This document shows positions 22,747 through 34,000 of a stretch of 37,585 nucleotides of DNA, piece by piece. The notes under the pieces were generated by a model, which was not told the origin of the DNA, did not search any database, and saw only the letters and a program-made list of their open reading frames with translations. This DNA is from an uncultured Chthoniobacterales bacterium (lineage in GTDB: Bacteria; Verrucomicrobiota; Verrucomicrobiia; Chthoniobacterales; UBA10450). The stretch covers positions 1 to 37,585 of the forward strand of contig CADCTA010000061.1 of the NCBI GenBank assembly GCA_902805675.1. Reading direction: 5' to 3'. Positions within the stretch are counted from its first letter, which is position 1. Each line of letters starts with the position of its first letter. The translations under genes were made by a program, and so were the position numbers.

Positions 22747-24648
22747 TCAGTTATACCCAAGCACCACGCCCGTCAGCGCCGGGATGACGAGCTTGGCGCC
22801 ACCAGTAGCGACGGTCGCCTTCACATCCTCGAGCGCACCTTGGGTGACGAACAACGGCTTGATGCTGCTCGAGGCAAGATGCAGATCGACCGTGGCCGGC
22901 TGATCGCCGCGATTAAAAGCGACGAGCAGCGTCTCTTTCGCCGTGCGACGCGTGAAGACGAACGCGCGCTGCACGTCGTCCGTTGCGAGCACGGCATACT
23001 CACCCTGCGTGAGCGCGGGGTGCTCCTTGCGCAGCGCGATCGCGCTCTTGTAGAAGGCGAACAGCCCGTCGTCGAACTTGATCTCGTCCGGCTGCCGCTC
23101 GCGCCCTTCGCGCGGGTCGAGCGTCTGCGGCTCATGCTTCAGATCTGCCCAAATCATCGGCATGCGATCGTCGGGATCGTGCGCGCCCCACATGCCGGCC
23201 TCGGTGCCGTAGTAGATCATGGGCGCGCCGACATACGTCATCTGCAGGAGCGCAATCATGCGCTGGATGCTGCGCTCGCGCTCGTTCGGCTTGCGGATCT
23301 CGTACTTCTTCGCCGTGCGCAGATTGTTGTTGTTGTTGAACTCGATCTGATCGCTCGAGTAAGTCGTCCCCTCACCGTTCACGATCATCGACGCGAGCCG
23401 ATCGGTGTCGTGCGAATCCATCAAGTTTTGCATCACGGCGGCGATCGCGGGCGGGAACAGCTTTCGCCGCTCGTCGAGGAGCTTGGCGAACTTTGAAGGC
23501 GCCACGTTGTTGTCGACCAGGAATCCCTTCACCGGAATCGCGAAGGCATTGTAATTCATCGAGGCGGAGAAGCCGCCCTCCGCCACGAGCTCGGCGGCAT
23601 CCTTCCAGATCTCAGCGGTGGTGTAGGCGTTCGGGTTGATCTGGTGCACGTGCGCATTCCAGTCGGCCCAGAACTTCGCCGGCCGCTCGTCCGCCACATC
23701 CAGGCGCCAGCCATCAATGCCGTTCTCCGGCTTCCCATCCGGCGCCATCCACCGCTTCGTCGCCTCGAAGATGTAAGCTTTCGGAGCAGGGTGCATGTCC
23801 TTCTCATCCGTGGTCGCGGCGAACACCGGAAGCGACGCATGCCCCCACCAACCCTTGTAGGTGAATTCATTCCGCTTCGTCTTCGTGTCGTCGAAACCCG
23901 AGACGATGTACCAATCCTTGTAAGGCGACTTCGCCTGGTTCTTGCGCAGCTCCTGGAAGGCGAAGAACTCGCGGCCGGTGTGATTCCAGACGCCGTCGAT
24001 GATCACGCGAATGCCGCGCGTGTGACACTGCTTGAGCAGATCGAGGAACAATTTGTCCGCCGCGGTCCATTTCCACGTCTTCGGATCGGCCGTTTCCTTA
24101 GCCATCTGCGCGAGATCGCCTTTCGGATCGGGCCCGAAGAACGGGTCGATGTGATGGAACGAGCTGCCGTCGTACTTGTGCATCGATCGCGCGTAGAAGA
24201 CGGGATTGAAGTACAGCGTGTTCACCCCGAGATCCGCGATGTAATCGAGCTTGTCGATCACGCCCTTGAGATCGCCGCCGTAGCGCCGATCAAAGACGCC
24301 GTGCCGGTAGAAGTTCGGCCCGAGCTCCTTCTCCCAATCGTCGCGCGCGTACCAATCGGCAGTCCACGATGAGATCTTCCACGACGGCCCGGGTGTGATC
24401 GGCGTCTCGAGCGACTCGCGCGTCGGGTCGTTAGCCGGATCGCCGTTGCGAAACCGCTCCGGGAAGATCTGGTAAAAGATCGCTTCCTTCGCCCACGCCG
24501 GCGGCGTGATTGCCGCGTGCTTGCCACCGCCGCTGTGCTGCGCGCTGGTCGTGGAGACGAGAGCGAAGGCCAGCAGTGGCGCCACGCAAAAGCAGACGAA
24601 TCGGGTCGGTCGGATCACGGCGACGCACTCTGTCGATTGCACTCCCAT
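22747..24648 (-). CDS. secreted GH13 alpha-glucan hydrolase (neopullulanase/cyclomaltodextrinase-like)
   Basis: This 633-residue enzyme has an N-terminal signal sequence (hydrophobic core about 15-35, ending TTSAQ). The GH13 barrel starts near AIFYQIFPERFRNGDP. Conserved regions are all present: I IIDGVWNHTG; II GWRLDVADE with nucleophile D317; III TAEIW with acid/base E346; IV LMDSHDTDR with D414. A C-terminal beta domain closes the protein. The FPERFRNG and ADWYARDDWE phrases and the size resemble neopullulanase-type enzymes acting on short maltooligosaccharides or pullulan; exact specificity is not readable. Shine-Dalgarno AAGGA lies 8 nt before the ATG. Third gene of the cluster, 27 nt after the 1130-residue enzyme. 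Confidence 0.9.
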   Translation of the reverse strand: MGVQSTECVAVIRPTRFVCFCVAPLLAFALVSTTSAQHSGGGKHAAITPPAWAKEAIFYQIFPERFRNGDPANDPTRESLETPITPGPSWKISSWTADWYARDDWEKELGPNFYRHGVFDRRYGGDLKGVIDKLDYIADLGVNTLYFNPVFYARSMHKYDGSSFHHIDPFFGPDPKGDLAQMAKETADPKTWKWTAADKLFLDLLKQCHTRGIRVIIDGVWNHTGREFFAFQELRKNQAKSPYKDWYIVSGFDDTKTKRNEFTYKGWWGHASLPVFAATTDEKDMHPAPKAYIFEATKRWMAPDGKPENGIDGWRLDVADERPAKFWADWNAHVHQINPNAYTTAEIWKDAAELVAEGGFSASMNYNAFAIPVKGFLVDNNVAPSKFAKLLDERRKLFPPAIAAVMQNLMDSHDTDRLASMIVNGEGTTYSSDQIEFNNNNNLRTAKKYEIRKPNERERSIQRMIALLQMTYVGAPMIYYGTEAGMWGAHDPDDRMPMIWADLKHEPQTLDPREGRERQPDEIKFDDGLFAFYKSAIALRKEHPALTQGEYAVLATDDVQRAFVFTRRTAKETLLVAFNRGDQPATVDLHLASSSIKPLFVTQGALEDVKATVATGGAKLVIPALTGVVLGYN

Positions 24649-24675
24649 GAGGCAATCCTTTTGGCAGGCGGTGCG

Positions 24676-27600
24676 CTATTGCACAATCCGCACGCGGTAA
24701 AACCGCCGATCGACGGAGGCGTTGAAGTCGGTGTAACTGTTCGTGCCCGTGCCGGAGGCTCCCAACGCGCCGCTTAGCGGGAAGAAGCCATCAGTGAGGC
24801 GCTCCGAGACCTCGACCTGGTAAGTGCGTCCCGTGATGCTGCTCCACGAGATGGTCACGGCATTGCCGCTCTTTGTCGTGCTGAACACCTGGAAGAGCGA
24901 TTTCGGATCGAATGGGTTTGTCCCGGCAACATCCTCGGCGGAATTGATCTTGCCGTCGCCGTCTTCATCGCCACCCGCAGTGATGAACTTGATCGAGCTC
25001 TGCGGCCCGACGGCGCCGGTCACAGAATTATCGTTGGGGTTCACTGACTGCACGGTGACGGTCGCGGTCTGGCCCGGCTGCCCAGCGACCGTCAAAGAGG
25101 TCGATGAGGTGAAGAACGTCGTCGTGTTGCCGTTGATGGTGACAGTGACGCGGTAGTGCGGGACGACTCCTTCCGAATCCGCCGGCGCGGCCTGCCAGGT
25201 GAATGGGGCACTGTTGCCGATCGCATATTGGAAACTGTTCGATGTGGTCGCGGCGCCTGGCGTGCCGCTCGGGGCGGTCACGTCGTAGAGCTTGAGGTAT
25301 TGCGCTTCGTACGGGTTTGTGGCCCAGCCGCCGTCCGTCGTCGGCACCCTGTTCATCGCAACAAAGAGCCCCTCGTTCAGCAGCTGACTGCCAGTCTTTC
25401 GATTCAGGAAAACGTCGCGCCGACTCCCGTTCACGCCGAGGTATGCGGCGATGTTCTTGAAGTCGTACGTGCGGCCTGCCTTAATGCCGTAGTCGTTCGC
25501 GCCGTTTCCATCGACATCCTGCGCAATGTCGAAATTCCCCTGCTGATTGACCGTCGGCGAGTTCCCGTCACCACGATCGAGATTCGCGAAAGCGAACACC
25601 ACATCGGTGTTCGCGGGCGAGGCGTTCAACGTCTCGAACTTCGCGACCGAGAAGATCTTCGGCTGCACGCTGCCGCCCACCTGATTGATGAAATACCGGT
25701 TCGAGCTGCGCAACGCCGGGCTGAAGCGGCGCGCCTGCGCGACGCCGCTATAAACCGGGTACAGCTGGTCGAGGCCGTAGTTGTAATAGCCGCCGCCAAT
25801 GAATGGATTCACCTTGTCCCAAGCGGGCTTGAGTGAGTTGAACTTTTTGAAGTGCGGGATCAGCTTCCCAAAATTCTCCTCGTAGCGATCAAAGCCGAAA
25901 TTGCTCCCGGAAATCCCGAGCTCCTGGCCGAAGAAGATCATCGGCACGCCATCGACGGAGCCGTTGGCAGCGAAGCGGATGAGCGCTTCGAAGGGGTCGG
26001 CGTAGTTCGCCTCGTCGTGTGAGGTCGTGTTTAGGAGCACAAGACCCTGGCCATACGCATTGCGGCGGCTTTCGTAGATGTTTCGGTAGGCGTCCGTCGT
26101 CGTCGCGCCGGAGAACGCAAACGTGATGTTCTCATTCAGAACATCGAAGTGCCGGTTGGAACGGTAAGTAACCGCGCCGCCGTCCAGCGACTCCGCCATA
26201 AACACGAAACTCCACTTCTGCGTGCGGGCTCGATTGATGATGTACTCCCAGGCCTGTGGTGGCAGTCCCTGCCCGAAATCGGCGCGTAATCCATCGATGC
26301 CTCGCGCCGTCTGCTCCTGCAGGGGAGTGCCGGGCGGACAGCCAGTCTGCGTCAGCCAATGCGGGATGTAGGCGCCAAAGTAATTCCACACCCGGCGCGT
26401 GATGTTTGAAGAAGAGTTCGGCCCGCCGTCAAAGTCGTTCCAGTCACTGTCCCCGTAGAAGAACGTGTCGCCTTCGTCGTTGAAGCCGCCATTGTCGCCG
26501 GGATTGTTGTCCACCAGCGCAGAGTAGCTCCCGTAGAAGACATCGTAAGTGTCGCCGAATTTCCCAAAATCTCCCCGGTCCGGCGCAACCGCCACGTTCG
26601 CCTCGGATGAGGCCCGGTTCGCGTAGTCGTTGTTGCGCGAGAAAAAGCGCGCTTCGTGCTCGGCGATCTCGTCGTTCGGGCCGTAGTTGTTGACGCCGTC
26701 GACTGTGTCGAAGAGCTGATCACCGAGCGCGGCAAACTCGACGTCATACGCCGTATGGTTGAACGCCGCGTCGAGCATGACGTTGACCCCTGCGCCGTCA
26801 GCGCGATTGACGAAGTTCTGGAATTCGAGCAAACCATCCGCGCGGGTGTCGTCGGAGCCCATGAGAGGCATCACGTCGAAGAAATTCTTCACCGCGTACG
26901 GGCTCCCCACTTCGAAAGCAGCGCCGGTTACGGGATCGATCTGTCGGCCTTGAATCGCCTGTGGATGGATCGGCTGGAACCAGAGCCAATTGACGCCAAG
27001 CACCTGCAGATACTCCAGGTTGAAGGGATCGAAGCCGTCATTGTCGCCATTGGCCGCGCTGAGCAGATCGTCGAACGTGCTGCGCTGATTGTACTGCACG
27101 CCAGTCGATTCGACGTTCAGCGTGTTCAGCTCGTACATCACCATCTCCCGAGCAGTCTTCGGCGAGATCGTGATCGCATGATCGCGGCGCCCACTCCCGA
27201 GCGCGCTGTAGTAATCCCACGTCGAGCTGCCGTTATTCCGAAACCGGGCGCTCAAGCGGTATGCGCCTGTCTTGTTCGCCGGCAGCGTCAGCGTGTAGCG
27301 ACCCTCACCGCCCGAAGGCGCCATCGTGTAGCCACGGTAATAATGCGTGTCGTTCGTCCCGACGAGATCGCCGCTAGGCGGATGAATGCCGTCCTCAGTT
27401 CCGTCGTTGTCCGCATCCACTGTCGCGCGGTCGCGCCGGTTCACGTTCGTGTACACCTGCACCGTGCCGGGGTCGACGTTGCTCCCGTTTGGATGGAAAA
27501 CGATGTTCAGCGATTCGCTTTCGTTCAGCACCTCATTGACGAAGAACTTGCTCGTCGTGTAGTTCGCCGGAACGCCGTTCACCGTCAGCGTGGGGTTCAT

Positions 27601-28068
27601 CTGGAAACTGAATGCGTTGGCCGCCGCAACTGACTCGCTGTCAGTCCGATTGCTTGTCGTGTCGTTGCCGTAGACGAAGGTCGTCGCCCGATCGCTGTAA
27701 TTGATCTGGAAGTAGTACTGGATCACTCCGCTGGCGGAAGACGGAGCGTTGAAGCTCGCGCGCCAAAACTTGTCGTTCCCGCTCTCGGCGAAGAACGACA
27801 GCCCTACGCCCTGCCAGAACCCGTTCGCTGTCTTGTAGAAGAGCGTTCCGCTGGTCTGGTTGCCAGGCGTGCCGCTCCCCTGGAATTGATTGCCGCTGTA
27901 GACCGTCACCGTCGCGCCGGTGTCGATACCGTGCAGTGGCGAGCGCATCGTCGCACTGCCAGGAACCGCATTCACCGGCACGTGCCAGGCGTTCCCGGTG
28001 TTTTGCGCGAGCGCGGCCGAGCTCAAGCAGAACGAAACGGCGGCGAAAATGACAAAGCGGATGCTCAT
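24676..28068 (-). CDS. large secreted GH13-like amylase with DxDxDG repeat and RFYR module
   Basis: This 1130-residue protein has a signal peptide (ending SSAALAQ). The N-terminal beta domains (about 25-310) include a DADNDGTEDG calcium-type loop. The GH13-like barrel at about 320-800 has region I DAAFNHTA (D433), II GIDGLRADFGQG (nucleophile D597), III MAESLDGG (E626) and IV TTSHDEANY (D685). The wording differs from ordinary amylases, so a distinct subfamily is likely. Next come a fibronectin-like domain (about 970-1040), DEDGDGKINSAEDVAGTNPF (thrombospondin-3-like) and a terminal module ending RFYRVRIVQ that is shared with the neighbouring giant enzyme. Starts 6 nt after that gene's stop. 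Confidence 0.85.
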   Translation of the reverse strand: MSIRFVIFAAVSFCLSSAALAQNTGNAWHVPVNAVPGSATMRSPLHGIDTGATVTVYSGNQFQGSGTPGNQTSGTLFYKTANGFWQGVGLSFFAESGNDKFWRASFNAPSSASGVIQYYFQINYSDRATTFVYGNDTTSNRTDSESVAAANAFSFQMNPTLTVNGVPANYTTSKFFVNEVLNESESLNIVFHPNGSNVDPGTVQVYTNVNRRDRATVDADNDGTEDGIHPPSGDLVGTNDTHYYRGYTMAPSGGEGRYTLTLPANKTGAYRLSARFRNNGSSTWDYYSALGSGRRDHAITISPKTAREMVMYELNTLNVESTGVQYNQRSTFDDLLSAANGDNDGFDPFNLEYLQVLGVNWLWFQPIHPQAIQGRQIDPVTGAAFEVGSPYAVKNFFDVMPLMGSDDTRADGLLEFQNFVNRADGAGVNVMLDAAFNHTAYDVEFAALGDQLFDTVDGVNNYGPNDEIAEHEARFFSRNNDYANRASSEANVAVAPDRGDFGKFGDTYDVFYGSYSALVDNNPGDNGGFNDEGDTFFYGDSDWNDFDGGPNSSSNITRRVWNYFGAYIPHWLTQTGCPPGTPLQEQTARGIDGLRADFGQGLPPQAWEYIINRARTQKWSFVFMAESLDGGAVTYRSNRHFDVLNENITFAFSGATTTDAYRNIYESRRNAYGQGLVLLNTTSHDEANYADPFEALIRFAANGSVDGVPMIFFGQELGISGSNFGFDRYEENFGKLIPHFKKFNSLKPAWDKVNPFIGGGYYNYGLDQLYPVYSGVAQARRFSPALRSSNRYFINQVGGSVQPKIFSVAKFETLNASPANTDVVFAFANLDRGDGNSPTVNQQGNFDIAQDVDGNGANDYGIKAGRTYDFKNIAAYLGVNGSRRDVFLNRKTGSQLLNEGLFVAMNRVPTTDGGWATNPYEAQYLKLYDVTAPSGTPGAATTSNSFQYAIGNSAPFTWQAAPADSEGVVPHYRVTVTINGNTTTFFTSSTSLTVAGQPGQTATVTVQSVNPNDNSVTGAVGPQSSIKFITAGGDEDGDGKINSAEDVAGTNPFDPKSLFQVFSTTKSGNAVTISWSSITGRTYQVEVSERLTDGFFPLSGALGASGTGTNSYTDFNASVDRRFYRVRIVQ

Positions 28069-28074
28069 TAAGGT

Positions 28075-31000
28075 TTAGGGAAGGCTGACTTCGAGTTTGT
28101 AAAAGCGCGGTTGCGCAGCGGTCGGAGCGGAGCCGGTGCCGCTGCCGTCGTCTGTGTAGTCTACGTTGCTGCCGGTGCCCGAGATGTTACCGCCGGCCTG
28201 AATCCAGGCGCCGCTTTGCAGGCTGTTGCGGTAGTAGATCCGGTAAACGCGGTCGCGGATGGTGCCGAACTGCAGGCCAACCGTCGACGGCGAAGTGCGG
28301 GTGATTTTCAGGCCGAACATGGCGCTGTCGGGCACGTTCGGCTTCAGGCCGGCGATGTATTCCTGGATGTTTGTCAGCCCGTCGCCATCGACGTTTCCGC
28401 CAGGACCGTTCGCACCCGAGGGGTCGCTTGCGTTGAGGCCGAACTGGTTCTCCCACCAATCCGGCAAGCCATCCCCATCGCTGTCATAGGTCAAGGCGGC
28501 GCCAGTCTCGAAACCGAGCGTGAAGGTCATGCTCGCGCCTTCGATCTCGATCTGCTGCGTCTGCGCCTGGTTGCGCATCTGCACCGTGTCGAGCGTGACC
28601 CCTGCGTCGCGATCCGCCGCTGCCGGATTAAAGGTCGCGCCGCCCAGGCCGGTACCACCCCAACGCAGGTAACTGCGCACCGTGCCAGTCGAATTCTGAT
28701 TGAGCAGGTTCAATTCGGAGCCTGAGGCGAGCACGCCGCTCAGGTTCGCCTGCCCGTTTTGCATCAAATCGAGCAGGTCGGGCGAGAGACCGAAGCGCAC
28801 GTAAAGCTTCACGTAATTCGCGACGGTGTAGTTCGCCGTCAGCTGCGCTTTGCCGGGCGGAAGCGTGATGTTCTTCACGATCTTTCCGTCGCTGCTCGTG
28901 AACCTCCACCCCATCCCGCCGTCCGCAGCCGCGGCTGAGTAGTAGTCATTCACGTAGGACGACCCCGCTGGCGAAGTGTTATCCGCCTTCGCAAACCAAT
29001 CCTTGAAGCCAGACGTGCGGTAAGCGTCCGAATTGGAAACGCCCTCATCCTCCGTGAGCGAGTTTGAGTAACCCGCCAGATTGCCGCTCACTTGCGTGAC
29101 GTATCCGCTATCGATATCGCGCAGCCACGAGGCCGTCATCCGGCCACCGAGCCGCTCGAACACCGCGAAGAAGCGATCGTTGAAGAGCAGGTATTCGTGT
29201 TCACCATCCCGGTCTACGTCGGTGGATACGGCGAATGACTGCCCGGCGTAGTTGTTTGCCACCTCTGCCCAGTGATCCACCCGCTTGTAGATGGAGGCGT
29301 TGCGCGTTTGCGCCTGCGCGATGGCAGCAAAGCCGGCGAGACCCTTGTAGTCGGTATCCGGCGAGATGTAGGCGCCCGTGCTGAACTTGCTCAGGTCGTT
29401 ATTCGTCTGCTCGTGGAAGGCGGTGATGAAGAGCGAGGCGCCGAGCGTGGCATGCGCAAGCCGGTTCAATCCGGTCCGCGAGACGGCGAACTCGTTCATC
29501 GCGTTCACCTGCGCCCACGTGTCGCTGATGATTCCGCTCGGCTCCGCCGCATCCAAAATCCCGAACGGCTTCGGCACGAACACGCCGCTTCGAATGCTGA
29601 AGACCTTGTCGCGCAGGCTTTCCTCGCGACCGGCCAGACCGAAGTACCAGTGATCGTAATTCTCCTCCGTCGCGTGATCGATGTAATCGGGCGCGACTTT
29701 GTTGGCCACATTCGCGGCCCCTGCATCCGCGCTGCGGTCCTTCACCGGCCAGACGTCGCCGACGCCATCCGGCGGCAGCGAGATATCGACCTGTGCGTTC
29801 GCGATCTGGTCGGGCGTGACGATCTGAATCCACGGGCGGCTGGCCATCCAACGCATGTTCCGGTCGTAGGCGTCAGCCTGCGCCTTAATCGTGAAATCCT
29901 CCCACGCGCTGTAGAGCGTCACGATCTGATCCTGCACCGCGCTCCGGGCTTTGCGGTTGAACAACTCGCGCAGTGGATGTGGCAGCCCATTGTCCGCGCT
30001 TTGGAAGCGATAGGTGCTCGCCTGGTCATTGATCACGAACGTCTTCACGCCGTTGATCTCGTTGATGCGGTAGCCGTCATCGCCCAGTGCTGAGGTGCGG
30101 CCGAACCATTTAAAGATGTGCCGCATCTGATCGGCGAAGGTGTACTCAAACCCGAGGCCATCGATCTTCGCGAAGGTGTTCGAATCGAGCACGCGCTCGG
30201 GTGCCCAGAACACTTCCGTCGACGGCACCACGCCATAGATGTTGCTCAGGAAGCTCGAGGCGAGCGCCACGTTGTCGGCGTTGAGCTCCGCATTGAAATA
30301 CGCCGGGATGTGATCGGCAAACGTGCTGCCAAGCAGATCGACGACTTTCGGCGTGCTGCTCATCAATGACGCAAGGCGTGCGTTCAACGCTGGACCATCG
30401 CGGAAGCCGCCGCTGGCCGACTTCGCCCACTCGATCGACGACGCCAGTGTCGGCGTGACGTGCAACGCGAGCGGCGCCCCGTACGCCTGGTGAACGTCGA
30501 GCGGCCGGTAATAGCCAGCGCCCGCGCCGGTGTTGATCAGGTTCTGCGTGATGTTGCCCGGCTGGATCGCCTGGTTGCCGTGGATGACCGACATCACCTT
30601 CGCGCGGTGGCCGCGATCGTTGCTCGCGCTGCGGCCGAAGTAGCCGCGCAGAATTGCGTTCTGATCCTGCGCGATGAACGCCTGATCTCTGTAGTAATCC
30701 TCCGCCTGGAAGTCGTCGTAGATCGTGTCGCGGATGTCGTTGCGTCCGCCAATGTCGCCCGCGCCGATCGGGCTATTGCCGGTGCCATCGCGCGTCGTGA
30801 AGACCTGGAAGTTCAGCGGCGCGATGCCGTTCCACCCCGCATCGAGCAGCGCCTGCCGGCTGATGGAGAACTCGACCGCGTCCAGCGTAGAATCGAAATA
30901 GGCGCGCTTGAAACCGTTGGCCGTCGTCTGGTCGCGCGGATCGATCCCGAACGTGGCGAAGTCGTTCAGATTGTTCGCGAGCGACGTGCTGTTGTTGTTC

Positions 31001-34000
31001 ACGCCGCGCTTCGTGTCGACGTAAACGCGGCCGTTGTTCGTCGAGTAACAGGCCACCACCGCCTCCCATCCGATGTGCGTCATTTCATCGACATCATCAG
31101 GAAGCTTCCGCTCGCCGACTCCCGGCGACTCAGCCGTGCCTGGCGAATTCGTGTCCACCACGACGTAGATGTCGAGATTCCCTTCCTCCGCGTACGGCCG
31201 CAGATCCTGGAGGTCGACGCGGAAGTAGTAGTTGCCGTCCGTGCCGCCGTCGCGCGCGTAGAACGCCACCAGGTCGCGCGACGAATCAAACCCGTCGTAA
31301 CCCGGGAAGATATCGCCACCCTGGTTGTTGGTTCCGCCGCCTTCGTACGCGTCGAGCACGATCAGGTCGTCGGCCGTCCAGTCGGTGAATTCCTTGTAAT
31401 GCGTCACGCCGCCGACCGTGACCTTCTGGCTTTCCGGCACTGGGCCGATCGTGATCGAGCCAGCAGCAGGCGGTTCGCCGGTATCCGCCTGCTTGGGATT
31501 GGTGCCGTTGCTCTGCTCGTTCAGGTTGGTGATGCCGTCGCCGTCGCTGTCGCCATTCGCGCCGTTATCTACGTCGCCATCATTGGCGGTGGCGGTGCTC
31601 AGCTTGTCGGTGCCGTTGTCGAGCGGATCCAGGCCGTTGCCCACTTCCCAGCCGTCGCCGAGACCATCGCCGTCGGAGTCCTTGGCCAGTGGGTTCGTCT
31701 CTGTCCATGCTTCACCGGCGTCGTAGCTGCGATTGCCGTTATCGCCGTCGATGATGCCGTTGAAGTTCTTATCTTCGCCGTGCCCATCGCTCAGCGCGTC
31801 CGCATCGCTGTCCGGAATTGTCGGCGCCGTCTCCAGCCACGCTTCGCCCGGATCCATCTTCCCGTTGGGCCATTTGCGCTCCAGCCACGGTTGGAAGGTC
31901 GCCGGAATTTCCTGACCGTCACCGTCCACCCACCCGTTGCGGTTCCTGTCCTCGACCCCGTCCTCGATGCCGTCGCGGTCGGTATCCGGCTCGTTTGGGT
32001 CGGTCATCGTGCCGCCCTTCAACAGCGCGCGATCCCCGCCTTCGCTCTGGCTGTTCACGCCCGGCACGCGGCCGTGATTGTCGAGCGTGTTGTAGAACGG
32101 CGGATCCAGGTCGCCGCGGAAGTTCTTCACCCCGTCGCCGTTGGTGTCCGCGTTCAGGTCCGTGTCCGGTGTGGTCGCGGCACGCCAGCCGACTTCGAGC
32201 GCGTCAGGCAAACCGTCAGCATCCGTATCCGGGCTGAGCGGGTCTGACTGGCCGAAGGCGTTGTGAATGTGCAGGTCGCCATTCGTCCACGTCTCCGGAT
32301 TCATCTTCGGGCTGAGGACGCGCTGGTTTGGCAAGGGCTCGGCCGTGCTCTCGTCGATGTTCAACAGGCCGTCGTCGTCGGCGTCCGTGTCGTTCGGGTT
32401 CGTCTGCTGGACCGCCTGGCGGAAGACGACACGTGTATTGCGCGACGCCGTTGCTTCAGCGGTGGCGAGGGTGCCGTCGGCATCGACGTTTGCGGCAAAC
32501 GTATAGGTGCCCTCGGCGATGTTCTGCCACAGGAAGCTCCAGAACTTGCGATTGCCGACGATCATCGGATTTGCGTCGACGCGGGATGCCGTCGTTGCGG
32601 CTGCACCCGAGAAGCTCGTGGTCAGACGCAGGCTGGTGTCGGATTCGACGACACTCACGGTGAAGATCTGCGCTCCGATCTTGATCGCGTTCCCGGCCGA
32701 TAGCTCCTCGGTGAATTTCGTTTCCGTGCCGGTGACAACGTTGCTGCCGCTCGTAACCGAAATCGTGCCGGTGAGTGGCGTCTCGCTTTGGGCCGCCAGC
32801 GATGCGCTCGCCGCGTCGTGATCGAATGCAATCGTCACCGCGTCCGCTTCGAGGTCGGTCTCGACTTGGATCGTGAACTGCCGCTGCTCGGGAGTCGGCG
32901 CCGGCACGTCCGGCAACTCAATCACATACGGCTGTCCATCACCGTCGACGTCCGGCGGATTCTGGATATGCACGAACGGACCAGCGGACGCCGGCTGCAC
33001 CCGGATCTTCCTGCTCGTGGCCAGATCGACGCCTAACGGGCGGTCGTGCGTCACGTTGATCGTGTGCCGGAAGTTCGGCTGGCCGTTGTAGATGTTCGGG
33101 AACGGCATGCCGTCTTTCGGGAACTGCAGCTCGTGGAAGTCGCCCGTAACGTTGTAGTTGATCTGGTAGTTCGCCTGCGCTTGCGTCACGCCATGCGCGG
33201 CTGAGCCGGACTCGCTGCTCGCGATCTTGATCAGGAAACGGCTGATCAATTCTGCCGTCGTCGTGCCGTCCGCGAGCGCTTTGCTGAACCAGACCTTCAC
33301 CTTGTAATCCGGCGCAACCAGCTCGCCGTCGGCTTGCGGGAAAGCGACGAACATGCGCGTGTCCGGCCCATCGACCGTGACGGTGCGCGTGCGCGTGACG
33401 TAGTGGTTCGCGACGTCATCCGCGGCGCTCGGTGTGCCGCTGAACTGTGCGTAGGGACTGGATGAAGCTTCGCGCATCCGGACGCGGATCTCGGCGGATC
33501 CGGTGTTCGGGATGTTAGCGTAATTGAAGCGCCACTCCTTCTGGAACGGGCTGGTGAAGAGTGTAGACGGCGTCACTTCTGTCGCACGCGCCCACGCAGT
33601 CTCGATGGCCGAATCCCACACGCCGTCACCATCCAGATCTTCGAAGGTTTCACCCGGATCGCGCTGTCCGTCCTGATCGGAGTCGGTAAACGGCTCGAAG
33701 CCGCCGCCGTTGCCGTTCACCGTGCGAGTGGAGGTGTCGTCGTTGGTCGTATCGGAATCGGCGATGTTGTACCAAACCTCCGTCACACTCGGATCGGTCC
33801 GAACGACGACGCTGTACTCCGATCCGCCCACCGTCTCGTTAGGCGCAGGGAACTTGATTTCGCCGTCCGGCGGCTGCGCGTCGTAGTAGAACGTTTGGGT
33901 GAAGGTGTTGTAGATCGATGTCCGGCCCGGGCGGTTCAGGAACGCGCGACCGCGGAGGACGTGGAAACCTTCGCTCAGGCCCGTCTGGGTGACGCCGTAG

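Noticed and set aside
30460..32247. 595-codon plus-strand frame within the giant enzyme gene
   Set aside because: Its Val/Arg/Ala repetition mirrors the DxDxDG repeats on the other strand.
31500..32420. DNA tandem repeat or CRISPR-like periodicity
   Set aside because: The periodicity is at protein level (calcium-type DxDxDG repeats); DNA units differ in length and sequence and there are no spacers.
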